Origin: Streptococcus pneumoniae
GTDB lineage: Bacteria; Bacillota; Bacilli; Lactobacillales; Streptococcaceae
Reading direction: 5' to 3'
DNA length: 64,000 bases
Assembly: GCA_040719455.1 (NCBI GenBank)
Contig: JBFDTN010000001.1
Location: 1,769,501 to 1,833,500, forward strand
Positions 26,496-35,450 of this stretch are shown piece after piece. The first letter of the stretch is position 1. The number at the start of each line of letters is the position of its first letter. The notes beneath the pieces are model-generated. The model was not told the DNA's origin. It searched no databases and saw only the letters and a program-made list of their open reading frames with translations. The position numbers were made by a program, and so were the translations under genes.

Positions 26496-27626
26496 ATGGT
26501 CGAATTAAATCTAAAAAATATTTACAAAAAATACCCAAATAGTGAACACTACTCTGTTGAAAACTTTAACTTAGATATTAAAGACAAGGAATTTATTGTC
26601 TTTGTTGGACCGTCTGGGTGCGGGAAATCAACGACTTTGCGGATGATTGCAGGGCTCGAGGACATCACAGAGGGAGAATGTTCGATTGATGGCACAGTGG
26701 TCAATGATGTCGCACCAAAAGACCGCGACATTGCCATGGTGTTTCAAAACTATGCGCTCTATCCGCACATGACCGTGTATGATAATATGGCTTTTGGACT
26801 CAAACTCCGCAAGTATTCAAAAGATGACATTGACAAGCGAGTCAATGAAGCGGCAGAAATCTTGGGCTTGAAAGAATTCTTGCAGCGAAAACCAGCCGAC
26901 TTGTCAGGAGGACAACGCCAGCGGGTAGCCATGGGACGTGCCATTGTCCGTGACGCCAAGGTATTCTTGATGGATGAACCTTTGTCTAACTTGGATGCTA
27001 AACTTCGGGTGTCCATGCGGGCAGAGATTGCAAAAATCCACCGCCGTATCGGAGCAACAACTATTTACGTTACCCATGACCAGACAGAGGCTATGACGCT
27101 TGCAGATCGTATCGTTATCATGTCTGCAACGAAAAATGAAGCAGGGACAGGAACGATTGGGCGTGTGGAGCAGGTTGGAAGCCCAGAAGAGCTCTATCAC
27201 CACCCAGTCAATAAATTTGTCGCAGGCTTTATCGGAAGCCCAGCCATGAACTTTATGGACGTGACCTTAGAGGGCGATGAGATTGTGGCAGAAGGTCTGC
27301 GCTTAAAAGTGCCAGAAGGATGCCTCAAGGTCTTGCGTGATAAGGGTTACGCAGGTAAAAAGCTCATCTTTGGTATTCGTCCAGAAGATGTGAATATGGA
27401 AGTTGCCTTCCTTGAAACCTTCCCAGAGTCTGTCGTGAGAGCTACAATTTCTGTCTCAGAATTGCTCGGCTCCGAAGCTCACTTGTACTGTCAATTAGGC
27501 GATAACGAATTTATCGCGCGTGTGGATGCGCGTGACCATCTAAAAGCAGGCAGTCAGATTGACCTTGGCTTTGACCTAAACAAAGCACATTTCTTTGACC
27601 CAGAAACAGAAAAAACAGTCTATTAA
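26496..27626 (+). CDS. msmK: Sugar ABC transporter ATPase, MsmK type (free-standing)
   Basis: A 376-residue ATPase with Walker A GPSGCGKSTT, LSGGQRQRVAMGRA, Walker B FLMDEPLSNLD, His-switch YVTHDQTEA and a C-terminal regulatory OB fold. It stands alone, without permease genes, like the shared MsmK ATPases of streptococci that power several sugar importers. It is close to the copy in the sialic acid cluster (13430-14566), with the C-terminal ~100 residues more diverged than the nucleotide-binding domain. Controlled by two cre sites. Confidence 0.9.
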   Translation: MVELNLKNIYKKYPNSEHYSVENFNLDIKDKEFIVFVGPSGCGKSTTLRMIAGLEDITEGECSIDGTVVNDVAPKDRDIAMVFQNYALYPHMTVYDNMAFGLKLRKYSKDDIDKRVNEAAEILGLKEFLQRKPADLSGGQRQRVAMGRAIVRDAKVFLMDEPLSNLDAKLRVSMRAEIAKIHRRIGATTIYVTHDQTEAMTLADRIVIMSATKNEAGTGTIGRVEQVGSPEELYHHPVNKFVAGFIGSPAMNFMDVTLEGDEIVAEGLRLKVPEGCLKVLRDKGYAGKKLIFGIRPEDVNMEVAFLETFPESVVRATISVSELLGSEAHLYCQLGDNEFIARVDARDHLKAGSQIDLGFDLNKAHFFDPETEKTVY

Positions 27627-27627
27627 G

Positions 27628-27674
27628 AAAAACCTTGCTTGGAGTCCTTATAGGAATCCTAAGCAAGGTTTTTT
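27628..27674. terminator. Bidirectional terminator between msmK and the RpiR gene
   Basis: AAAAACCTTGCTT/AAGCAAGGTTTTTT stem with an inner GGA-TCC helix. A-rich on the left and T-rich on the right, it can end both convergent genes. Confidence 0.85.
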
Positions 27675-28434
27675 ATGGGTTTAAATGTTCTTGTTCTTCC
27701 AGAATGACTTCAAAGAGCAGAGTGCCGACCAAGTCAAACATGAGACGAGAGCGAATTTTTTCACGTTTTTTAGGAACATCATACACATGAATGGTATGAT
27801 CGCTAATTTTTGACAAGAGATGATTGCCAAGAGCTGTGATGGCAAGGACTGTTGCTCCATTTTGTTTGGCTTGAAGGATACTATTGTTGATGGATTTGCT
27901 CTTTCCACCTAGAGAAAAAACAAGGATTACATCTTCATGTGTCACAATATCTTGAATACGGTCAATGCTATATTGTTCAAAGTAATCATTGGACCAGATG
28001 TTGACGAGTTTCAGCTTGCGATTAAAGGATGACATGGACATATAGCTAGAGCCTACCCCAATACAGAAAATCCGTCGCGCTTGTAAAATAGCCCGTGCAA
28101 AGGTTTGAAAATCCTCCTTATCTAGCATATCCATCGTATGTTCAAATTCGATGGTCATCTGCTCTTTCATGTAATCAAAAGATGAAGTATGTTCTTTGGC
28201 AAGTGCTTTTTTCAAGTCTTGAGATAGCCTGAGTTCATAACGCAGTTCATTATAGGTTTGATAGCCTAGTTTCTTACACGCACGAATAACCGTAGAAGAT
28301 GAAATAAATAATTCATTGGAGATACTTTTTAAGGTGACGGTTTCAATTTCTGCTTGTCTCATGAGGTAATCAATCACTTCTTGCTCATTGACAGAGAGGC
28401 GATTGTAATGCTGTTTTAAATTTTCTAGGAACAT
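27673..28434 (-). CDS. RpiR/MurR-family transcriptional regulator
   Basis: A 253-residue regulator with an N-terminal HTH_6 domain (SNELFISSSTVIRACKKLGYQTYNELR, about 38-65) and a C-terminal SIS phosphosugar-binding domain (FCIGVGSSYMS, VILVFSLGGKSKS). It is divergent from the PTS gene and most likely controls it in response to a sugar phosphate. It could also act on the sialic acid cluster, as RpiR-type NanR proteins do elsewhere, but nothing in the sequence ties it there. Confidence 0.9.
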   Translation of the reverse strand: MFLENLKQHYNRLSVNEQEVIDYLMRQAEIETVTLKSISNELFISSSTVIRACKKLGYQTYNELRYELRLSQDLKKALAKEHTSSFDYMKEQMTIEFEHTMDMLDKEDFQTFARAILQARRIFCIGVGSSYMSMSSFNRKLKLVNIWSNDYFEQYSIDRIQDIVTHEDVILVFSLGGKSKSINNSILQAKQNGATVLAITALGNHLLSKISDHTIHVYDVPKKREKIRSRLMFDLVGTLLFEVILEEQEHLNP

Positions 28435-28476
28435 ATCTTTTCTTTCTAAGTGTTGGCTTTGTTGTGAGTCATGATA

Positions 28477-28488
28477 GTAAAATTTTAC
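28477..28488. promoter_or_regulatory. Palindrome GTAAAATTTTAC between RpiR and PTS genes
   Basis: A perfect 12-bp palindrome followed by a TAGTAAAA half-site, placed in the divergent intergenic region 28435-28589. It is a candidate operator for the RpiR regulator. Confidence 0.45.
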
Positions 28489-28589
28489 CGAAATAGTAAA
28501 AAATAAGCAAGCTAGAAACTTCTTTTCAAAAAAGCGATTTCAAAAATTTTTTTGTTAGAATGAGACTATAAACACAAAGGAGAAAAAAG

Positions 28590-30263
28590 ATGAAAGAGAA
28601 AAATAAATTTATTTCAGCTTTTGAGCAATTTGGTCGCTCTTTCCTATTGCCAGTATCGGTGTTACCTGGTGCGGGGATTATTCAAGGGATTGGAACGGCT
28701 TTTACCAATGAGAACACCTTAAAGATGTTGCCGTTTTTAAACAATGATGTCTTTCAATTTATCATGAAATTCTTCATTGCCTTAGGAGGAACCGCATTTA
28801 ATAACTTGCCAGTTATTTTTGCGGTCGGTGTTTCTGTCGGACTAGCAAAACGTGAAAAAGGTTCAGCAGCCTTGTCTGGTTTGCTAGGATTTTTGGTTAT
28901 GCACAATGTCTTAAACTTCCTCTTAAGCGCCAGCGGTAAGTTAGTAGATACAGCAGGGCTCTCAGGCGGTGAAGCAAAGTTAGCCTTGTCAAATGCCATG
29001 CAAACAAAAGTTCTAGGGATTCAAACCATGGACTTAAGTGTCTTTGGGGGAATCATTGTCGGAATCACCGTGTACTTCGTACATAAATGGGCTGTTAAGC
29101 AAGAATTGCCAACGATTATTGGATTCTTTAGTGGACCACGTTTTGTGCCGATTGTGACCATGGTTGTGATGTCCATTGTGTCTATGCTGATTTTCTTTAT
29201 TTGGCCAACGATTCAAATGGGTATTAGTGCTGTTTCTATCATGGTCTTGAAATCAGGTCCGATCGGAACCTTCTTGTATGGATTGATTGAGCGTGCTCTC
29301 CTTCCATTTGGTTTGCACCATGGCTTGAACTGGCCTGTTCGTACGACAGAATTAGGAGGATCTTGGACAATCGGAGGCAACCATGTGGTAGGAACCATCA
29401 ATGCCTATCTTGCCTCTCTAGCAGATTCAACGATTACAGCAGTGGATCCGTCTATTACTCGCTTTAACGGTGGTAAATTCGTTTACTTCATGTTTGGTCT
29501 TTCTGGTGCAGCTTATGCCATGTATAAAACAGCGACTCCAGCGAAACGTAAGGTCGCAGGCTCCCTTTTATTTGCCGCAGCAGCGACATCATTTTTAACA
29601 GGGATTACAGAACCAATCGAATTTACATTCTTGTTTGTCGCACCAATGTTATATGCTGTCCATGCTGTTTTAGCAGGTTCAGCCTTGTTTGTAATGCACA
29701 TGCTAGGAGCAGGGGTTGCCACACCAACAGGTCACGGTTTTATCAACCTAGTGATTTATGGAGTCTTGCAAGGACCTAAAACCCATTGGTGGCTTGTATT
29801 CTTAGTAGGAATTCCTTACTTCTTTATCTATTACTTTGTCTTTAAATTTATGATTGAGAAATTCAATTTTAAAACACCAGGACGAGAAGATAGCGAAGAT
29901 GTACGACTTGCTAGCAAACAAGAAGCGCGAGGAAAATACGGCTTAAAAACACAGACTGTCGGAAAAGAAGAGCCAGTTTCTGCTACCACAGGAGAATTGA
30001 GTAAACAAGAAAAAACACATCAGCAAGCACTTGGCTTGATTGCTGCCCACGGTGGAGCGGAAAATATCGTTGATGTCAATGCTTGTATCACCCGCTTGCG
30101 GATTGATGTAAAAGATAAATCCAAGGTAGATAAAGACTTGATTGTCAATGAATATGAGGCGCTTGGTTTTGCAGAAAATGGCATGCAAATGCAGTCTATC
30201 TATGGAGCTTATGCCAACGTATTGAAAATGGAAATTCAAGATATTCTAGGCTTAGAGGAGTAG
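28590..30263 (+). CDS. PTS glucose-family EIICB transporter
   Basis: A 557-residue PTS permease. Residues 1 to about 430 are the EIIC membrane domain of the glucose/glucoside family (FGRSFLLPVSVLPGAGIIQGIG, ERALLPFGLHHGLNWPVRTTELGG, TGITEPIEFTFLFVAP). A linker follows, then the EIIB domain with the phosphorylated Cys in VNACITRLRIDVKD near residue 495. No EIIA domain is present, so it needs one in trans. The type resembles maltose/glucose carriers, but the sugar cannot be assigned. Downstream HAD and divergent RpiR genes suggest a self-contained uptake unit. Confidence 0.9.
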   Translation: MKEKNKFISAFEQFGRSFLLPVSVLPGAGIIQGIGTAFTNENTLKMLPFLNNDVFQFIMKFFIALGGTAFNNLPVIFAVGVSVGLAKREKGSAALSGLLGFLVMHNVLNFLLSASGKLVDTAGLSGGEAKLALSNAMQTKVLGIQTMDLSVFGGIIVGITVYFVHKWAVKQELPTIIGFFSGPRFVPIVTMVVMSIVSMLIFFIWPTIQMGISAVSIMVLKSGPIGTFLYGLIERALLPFGLHHGLNWPVRTTELGGSWTIGGNHVVGTINAYLASLADSTITAVDPSITRFNGGKFVYFMFGLSGAAYAMYKTATPAKRKVAGSLLFAAAATSFLTGITEPIEFTFLFVAPMLYAVHAVLAGSALFVMHMLGAGVATPTGHGFINLVIYGVLQGPKTHWWLVFLVGIPYFFIYYFVFKFMIEKFNFKTPGREDSEDVRLASKQEARGKYGLKTQTVGKEEPVSATTGELSKQEKTHQQALGLIAAHGGAENIVDVNACITRLRIDVKDKSKVDKDLIVNEYEALGFAENGMQMQSIYGAYANVLKMEIQDILGLEE

Positions 30264-30266
30264 CCT

Positions 30267-31037
30267 ATGACTCGTAAAGTGTTATGTGTGACGGATTTGG
30301 ACGGAACCTTGGTGCGAAATTCTGTCCAGATTCACACAGACGATTTAGCTGCCTATCAAGAGCTTTTGACCTTTAGCGATATGGCGATCGCCACCGGTCG
30401 CTCGATTAAGGAAATCAATTATTTGGCGGAGAACCATCATCTTGCCCTGCAGTATGCGATTGGATTTAACGGTGCTGTTGTAGAAGCTAAGAGCTGTCCG
30501 ATTTTTTCTCAATGTCTAGCCAAAGATGATTTGAGCGCTTTGCTGGATTATTTGAAGGAAGAACAGTTGATTTTTGATGCCTTAGATGGCAAAGAGCGGA
30601 TTGGAAATTTTATGCATGAAGATCAACAACGTGTCTGGAATATGCCGATTCTTTGTTTGCCATCTCCATTTGAGGAAGTTCGTAAGCGTACCATTTACAA
30701 GGTGAATATTCGTCCAAATGCAGAAAAAACACCTTTTTATGTGGCAGCATTGAAACAAGCCTTTCCCCAGTTAGAAGTTTTTCAATCTGGAACAACACGG
30801 ATTGAAGTGACTGCAAAAGGAGTTTCTAAGGGAAATAGTCTTGCGTTTTTGAGAAATCATTATGATAGGATTGTCACCTTCGGTGATTCAGGAAATGATG
30901 TCACCATGTTTGAGATGTCTGATATTTCCTATTGCATGAATCACGCGCCAAAAGAGGTGCAGAGTCTAGCGACTCATGTAGTGCCTAGCTTTGTAGCTGC
31001 GGTAGAGCATCTGAAAATGCAACTACATCCGTCATAA
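30267..31037 (+). CDS. HAD-superfamily Cof-type sugar phosphatase
   Basis: A 256-residue protein of the Cof/YidA group with motif I CVTDLDGTLVRN, Thr/Ser motif II around AIATGRS, Lys in AKGVSKGNSL and motif IV FGDSGNDVTMFEMSD. It starts three bases after the PTS stop with its ribosome site inside the PTS gene end, so the two are co-translated. Probably dephosphorylates a sugar phosphate delivered by the PTS (inference). Confidence 0.88.
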   Translation: MTRKVLCVTDLDGTLVRNSVQIHTDDLAAYQELLTFSDMAIATGRSIKEINYLAENHHLALQYAIGFNGAVVEAKSCPIFSQCLAKDDLSALLDYLKEEQLIFDALDGKERIGNFMHEDQQRVWNMPILCLPSPFEEVRKRTIYKVNIRPNAEKTPFYVAALKQAFPQLEVFQSGTTRIEVTAKGVSKGNSLAFLRNHYDRIVTFGDSGNDVTMFEMSDISYCMNHAPKEVQSLATHVVPSFVAAVEHLKMQLHPS

Positions 31038-31051
31038 AGTCAATGAAGTAA

Positions 31052-31083
31052 AGAGAGTTTGGAAAACCAAGCTCTCTTTTTCG
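31052..31083 (+). terminator. Terminator after the PTS-HAD operon
   Basis: Stem AGAGAGTTTGG/CCAAGCTCTCT with loop AAAA, followed by TTTTTC. Confidence 0.85.
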
Positions 31084-31298
31084 TGTATCAGAAAATCCTC
31101 AGAAAGATTTTGCTTCTAGTCTGTTATATGATGGTGAACAACTAAAACCATAATTGTGTTACATGTAATACATATAACAATCCAGTCGATTATTTTGATA
31201 ATGGTAAGAGATTTAGAATGTCGGGAGAAATCTTGATTTGATAAAGATAGGTAACAGGTGAGTGGACAATTATGTATCAGATGTGAGATAATAGTCCT

Positions 31299-33938
31299 AT
31301 GGAAAATAAGAAAACATTACTACTCATTGACGGGTCTTCCGTCGCTTTTCGGGCATTTTTTGCCCTTTATCAGCAGATTGATCGGTTTAAGAGTCCGAAT
31401 GGTCTGCATACCAATGCGATTTATGGCTTTCATCTCATGCTTCATCATCTCTTGGAGCGGATTCAACCCAGCCATATTTTAGTGGCTTTTGATGCAGGGA
31501 AAACGACGTTTCGGACAGAGATGTATGCTGACTACAAGGGTGGTCGTGCCAAGACGCCAGACGAATTTCGAGAGCAATTTCCCTTTATTCGCCAGATGAT
31601 TGAAGTACTAGGAATTAAGCACTATGACCTAGAGCAATACGAAGCCGATGACATCATCGGAACTTTGGCGAAACAAGCAGAAGCTGATGGCTTTTCAGTG
31701 ACTATCGTCAGTGGAGACAAGGACTTGATTCAGCTGACAGATGAGCATACGGTGGTTGAGATTTCTAAAAAAGGGGTGGCAGAGTTTGAAGCCTTTACTC
31801 CTAGCTATCTGATGGAAAAAATGGGAATTACTCCTGCCCAATTTATCGACCTAAAAGCGCTTATGGGGGATTCGTCCGATAATATCCCAGGTGTGACCAA
31901 AATCGGAGAAAAAACAGGTCTGAAATTGCTCAAGGAATATGGTAGCCTAGAGGGGCTGTATGAGCAAATTGAGGATATGAAGAAATCCAAGATGAAAGAA
32001 AATCTCATCAATGATAAGGACATTGCCTTTTTGTCGAAGACGCTTGCAACTATTGATACACAGGCGCCGATTGAGATTGGGCTGAGTGACTTGGCTTACC
32101 ATGGTCCGAAGATTGAGGAGCTTGGGCGTTTCTACGATGAAATGGGCTTCACCCAGCTCAAAAAAGCCATGAATGCAGCTGAGGAAACGACGAATACGAC
32201 TGAGATTGCTTTTGAGGTGATTACTGAGGTTCGAGCAGAGATGCTATCGAAAGACCAGTTTTTCCATTTTGAGCTTATCAAGGACAACTACCACACAGAA
32301 GAGATGGTTGGCTTTGCTTGGGGAAATGCTGAAAAAATCTACGTCAGTGATGACACGAATCTTTTGACGCAACCTATTTTCAAGGAATTTTTGGAGAATA
32401 CTGCGCTTTGTGTCTATGACTTCAAACGTGCAAAAGTTCTGCTCAGTCGCTTGGGAGTCACTCTTCCTCAGCCTGCTTTTGACAGCCGCCTAGCAAAATA
32501 CCTGCTATCCACCGTCGAAGACAATGCCATCTCCACTATTGCGAGCTTGTACGGTACGACTGTGCTTCCGACCGATGAGGAATTTTACGGTCGTGGTGCC
32601 AAGCAAGCGGTGCCAGAAAAAGAGCTACTCTTTGCTCACTTAGCAAGAAAAGTCGCCGTACTGGTCGAGACGGAAGAGCCGATGAGAGCAGCCTTAGAAG
32701 AGCATGGGCAAATCGCTCTGTTAGAAGAGATGGAGCAACCTCTATCCTATGTACTTGCCAAGATGGAAATTGCAGGGATTCGCGTGGAAAAAGCAACGCT
32801 GCAAGATATGCAAGCAGAAAATGAGGTAGTCTTAGAGCGCCTCACTCAAGAAATCCATGACATGGCTGGCGAGGAATTTAACATCAACTCACCAAAACAA
32901 CTAGGCGTGATTCTCTTTGAAAAGCTAGGTCTGCCGCTCGAGATGACGAAAAAAACCAAGACAGGTTATTCGACAGCCGTTGATGTCTTAGAGCGCTTAG
33001 CCCCAATCGCCCCAATCGTGGCAAAGATTTTGGAATATCGCCAGATAGCAAAACTCCAATCGACTTACGTCATTGGTCTGCAAGACTCGATATTAGACGA
33101 TGGAAAGATCCATACGCGCTATGTGCAGGATTTGACCCAGACAGGTCGTCTGTCAAGTATTGACCCCAATCTGCAAAATATCCCTGTCCGCCTTGAGCAA
33201 GGGCGTTTGATTCGAAAAGCCTTTGTGCCAGAGTGGGAGGACAGTGTGCTTCTTAGCTCGGACTACTCGCAGATTGAATTGCGCGTGTTGGCGCACATCT
33301 CAGGAGATGAGCATTTGATTGACGCCTTTAATCACGGAGCGGATATCCATACCTCAACTGCCATGCGGGTCTTTGGCATTGAAAAAGCCGAGGACGTAAC
33401 ACCAAATGACCGCCGCAATGCCAAGGCTGTTAACTTTGGCGTGGTCTATGGGATTTCTGATTTTGGCTTGTCCAATAACCTTGGAATCACGCGCCAAGAG
33501 GCAAGATCCTACATTGACATGTACTTTGAACGCTATCCGAAAATCAAGGAATACATGGAAAATGTCGTGCGTGAGGCAAAAGACAAGGGCTATGTCGAAA
33601 CCCTCTTTCACCGTCGCAGAGAAATTCCTGACATCAATTCACGGAATTTCAACGTGCGGAGTTTTGCGGAGAGAACGGCAATCAACTCACCGATTCAAGG
33701 AAGTGCGGCTGATATTTTGAAAATAGCCATGATTTCTTTGGATAAGGCATTGGTTGAGGGCAATTTTAAAACCCGCATGTTACTGCAAGTACACGATGAA
33801 ATCGTCCTTGAAGTACCAAATGAAGAGCTAGAAAGCGTGCGTAAGCTCGTCAAGGACATTATGGAAGCAGCGATTGAGCTGTCTGTGCCTTTAGAAGCCG
33901 ATGAAAATGCAGGAAAAACATGGTATGAAGCAAAATAA
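31299..33938 (+). CDS. polA: DNA polymerase I
   Basis: An 879-residue PolA with an N-terminal 5'-3' exonuclease/FEN domain (LLIDGSSVAFRAFFAL, YEADDIIGTLA, GDKDLIQL), a middle 3'-5' exonuclease-like domain that lacks the usual acidic metal-binding set and is probably inactive, as in other Gram-positives, and a polymerase domain with motifs A (SSDYSQIELRVLAH), B (RRNAKAVNFGVVYG) and C (QVHDEIVLEV). It fills gaps and removes RNA primers. The RBS before the ATG is weak; the start is set by the conserved N-terminus. Confidence 0.97.
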   Translation: MENKKTLLLIDGSSVAFRAFFALYQQIDRFKSPNGLHTNAIYGFHLMLHHLLERIQPSHILVAFDAGKTTFRTEMYADYKGGRAKTPDEFREQFPFIRQMIEVLGIKHYDLEQYEADDIIGTLAKQAEADGFSVTIVSGDKDLIQLTDEHTVVEISKKGVAEFEAFTPSYLMEKMGITPAQFIDLKALMGDSSDNIPGVTKIGEKTGLKLLKEYGSLEGLYEQIEDMKKSKMKENLINDKDIAFLSKTLATIDTQAPIEIGLSDLAYHGPKIEELGRFYDEMGFTQLKKAMNAAEETTNTTEIAFEVITEVRAEMLSKDQFFHFELIKDNYHTEEMVGFAWGNAEKIYVSDDTNLLTQPIFKEFLENTALCVYDFKRAKVLLSRLGVTLPQPAFDSRLAKYLLSTVEDNAISTIASLYGTTVLPTDEEFYGRGAKQAVPEKELLFAHLARKVAVLVETEEPMRAALEEHGQIALLEEMEQPLSYVLAKMEIAGIRVEKATLQDMQAENEVVLERLTQEIHDMAGEEFNINSPKQLGVILFEKLGLPLEMTKKTKTGYSTAVDVLERLAPIAPIVAKILEYRQIAKLQSTYVIGLQDSILDDGKIHTRYVQDLTQTGRLSSIDPNLQNIPVRLEQGRLIRKAFVPEWEDSVLLSSDYSQIELRVLAHISGDEHLIDAFNHGADIHTSTAMRVFGIEKAEDVTPNDRRNAKAVNFGVVYGISDFGLSNNLGITRQEARSYIDMYFERYPKIKEYMENVVREAKDKGYVETLFHRRREIPDINSRNFNVRSFAERTAINSPIQGSAADILKIAMISLDKALVEGNFKTRMLLQVHDEIVLEVPNEELESVRKLVKDIMEAAIELSVPLEADENAGKTWYEAK

Positions 33939-34046
33939 TCTCGTTTTAGCTTTATTTAAGCTAGCTGCGTTATACTAATACCATCAAATAAAGACCTCCT
34001 AACTTTATTTTGATAACATCCTAAACTTTTTCATAATAATCTCCGA

Positions 34047-34075
34047 AAGAGGAGTCCGTAAGGGCTCTTCTTTTT
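34047..34075 (+). terminator. Terminator after polA
   Basis: AGAGGAGTCC/GGGCTCTTCT stem (two G-T pairs), loop GTAA, followed by TTTTT. The 200-base gap otherwise shows only the next promoter (a GATATAAT -10 box near 34106). Confidence 0.75.
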
Positions 34076-34135
34076 GCCTTTTGAGATGGAAACCCTTTTC
34101 ATCTATGATATAATAGAAGAAAAGGAGGAAATATC

Positions 34136-34576
34136 ATGTACGAATTTCAAAATCCAACAGACGAACAAGTGAGAAGCTATCTCGCAAACAGCAAGACCAT
34201 TGCGGTGGTTGGCTTGTCAGATAGAGATAGTGCAGTGAGCAAGCGCGTCTCCAAGTTTATGCAGGACATGGGCTATCAGATTATCCCTGTCAATCCTCGA
34301 TTAGCAGACGGTGAGATTTTAGGGGAGAAAGTCTATGCCAGCCTAGCGGATATTCCACTTGCGATTGATATTGTCAATGTCTTTCGCAGAAGTGAGTTTT
34401 TGCCAGATGTGGCGCGTGAGTTTGTAGAGAGTGATGCTCAAGTCTTTTGGGCGCAACTAGACTTACAAAGTGAGGAAGCAGGAGCGATTTTACAAGCAGC
34501 TGGACGAAAAGATGTGGTCATGAACCGCTGTATCAAGCGAGAGTATGCTCGCCTGATGGAAGGATTTGCGAGCTAA
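34136..34576 (+). CDS. CoA-binding domain protein (YccU-like)
   Basis: A 146-residue Rossmann-like CoA-binding protein. The typical segments are KTIAVVGLSDRDSAVSKRVSKFMQ, YQIIPVNPR, DIVNVFRRSE, and the C-terminal VMNRCIKREYARL. Function unknown. Its stop overlaps the start of the next gene by one base (TAATG). Confidence 0.9.
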   Translation: MYEFQNPTDEQVRSYLANSKTIAVVGLSDRDSAVSKRVSKFMQDMGYQIIPVNPRLADGEILGEKVYASLADIPLAIDIVNVFRRSEFLPDVAREFVESDAQVFWAQLDLQSEEAGAILQAAGRKDVVMNRCIKREYARLMEGFAS

Positions 34577-35076
34577 TGGCGACCCTTGTCATCATTCGTG
34601 GCAATTCTGGCTCGGGTAAATCAAGCCTCGCTCAAGCGCTGCAAGATCACTATGGGCGTAGAACCCTCGTCATCTCGCAAGACAATGTCCGAAGAACCAT
34701 GCTGAGAGAAAAGGTAGAGCCAGATAATCTCTCCATCTCTCTGACCGAGACCATAGCCCGCTTTGGGTATGAGAAGGATCTACTGGTCATTATTGAGGGC
34801 TTTTATGAGACAGCAGTCTATGGGGAAATGCTGGAGCGCTTGCGCACGCTCTTTGCTCCGCGTGTCTTTCCCTATTATTATGACTTACCGTTTGAAGAGA
34901 CGGTCAAACGCCACGCCACTCGAGATAAAAAAGACGACTTTACCGCAGCAGACATGAAGCGCTGGTGGGTGGAGAAGGACTATCTCGGTTGGGAAGAGGA
35001 AGAGTTCCTCACCGCTGAGGTGAGCCTTGAGATGGCTATGAAGCGGATTTGTCAAAGGATAGACTATGATTTGTAG
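34576..35076 (+). CDS. Small P-loop kinase-like ATPase
   Basis: A 166-residue protein with Walker A IRGNSGSGKSSLA at about residues 6-18 and a Walker B-like LLVIIEGFYE, giving a small NMP-kinase/zeta-toxin-like fold. Substrate unknown. No antitoxin gene is beside it, so I do not call it a toxin. Translation is coupled to the CoA-binding protein. Confidence 0.8.
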   Translation: MATLVIIRGNSGSGKSSLAQALQDHYGRRTLVISQDNVRRTMLREKVEPDNLSISLTETIARFGYEKDLLVIIEGFYETAVYGEMLERLRTLFAPRVFPYYYDLPFEETVKRHATRDKKDDFTAADMKRWWVEKDYLGWEEEEFLTAEVSLEMAMKRICQRIDYDL

Positions 35077-35171
35077 AATGTTGATGGTTAATGTTTTATC
35101 GTTATCTAGTTTTCAGTTATTCTGTTCAAATAAGACAGCATCAAATGGTTACATCTATCAAATAGAATGAA

Positions 35172-35197
35172 GTCTGGGGCTTTTCCCAGTCTTTTTT
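35172..35197 (+). terminator. Probable terminator after the P-loop kinase gene
   Basis: CTGGG/CCCAG stem with a short loop followed by TCTTTTTTG. Confidence 0.6.
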
Positions 35198-35299
35198 GTT
35201 TGTTTCTAAAATTTACAAAAAGCATACATCGCTGATATTGTCCGTGAAAATAGCTCTTGCGCCTAGAATAACGAGAGTATTGTTCGTATTATGAGAACG

Positions 35300-35400
35300 T
35301 TATCTATGTTCCGTCTATACTTATTCAAAAGGTCTATGAAAATGCTATCATCTGTGTTTTGTCTATGTTTGTTTGAGGGGTGCTTTTGATGTATAATGAG
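35300..35400 (+). promoter_or_regulatory. Upstream region of the large LPXTG gene with TCTAT repeats
   Basis: The 374-base gap before the gene holds a TATAAT box (35392-35397, preceded by TG) and four direct TCTAT motifs at 35303, 35314, 35333 and 35362, upstream of the promoter. These could be sites for a response regulator. No good -35 box is visible, which would fit an activator-dependent promoter. The first 120 bases hold only the weak terminator. Confidence 0.45.
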
Positions 35401-35450
35401 AGCGATTTAACAAAGGTGGTTCATTGGAACCTAGAAAGTGAGACGTAGAT

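Noticed and set aside
34576..35076. Zeta-toxin of a toxin-antitoxin pair
   Set aside because: Only the P-loop supports it; the partner gene encodes a CoA-binding protein, not an antitoxin.
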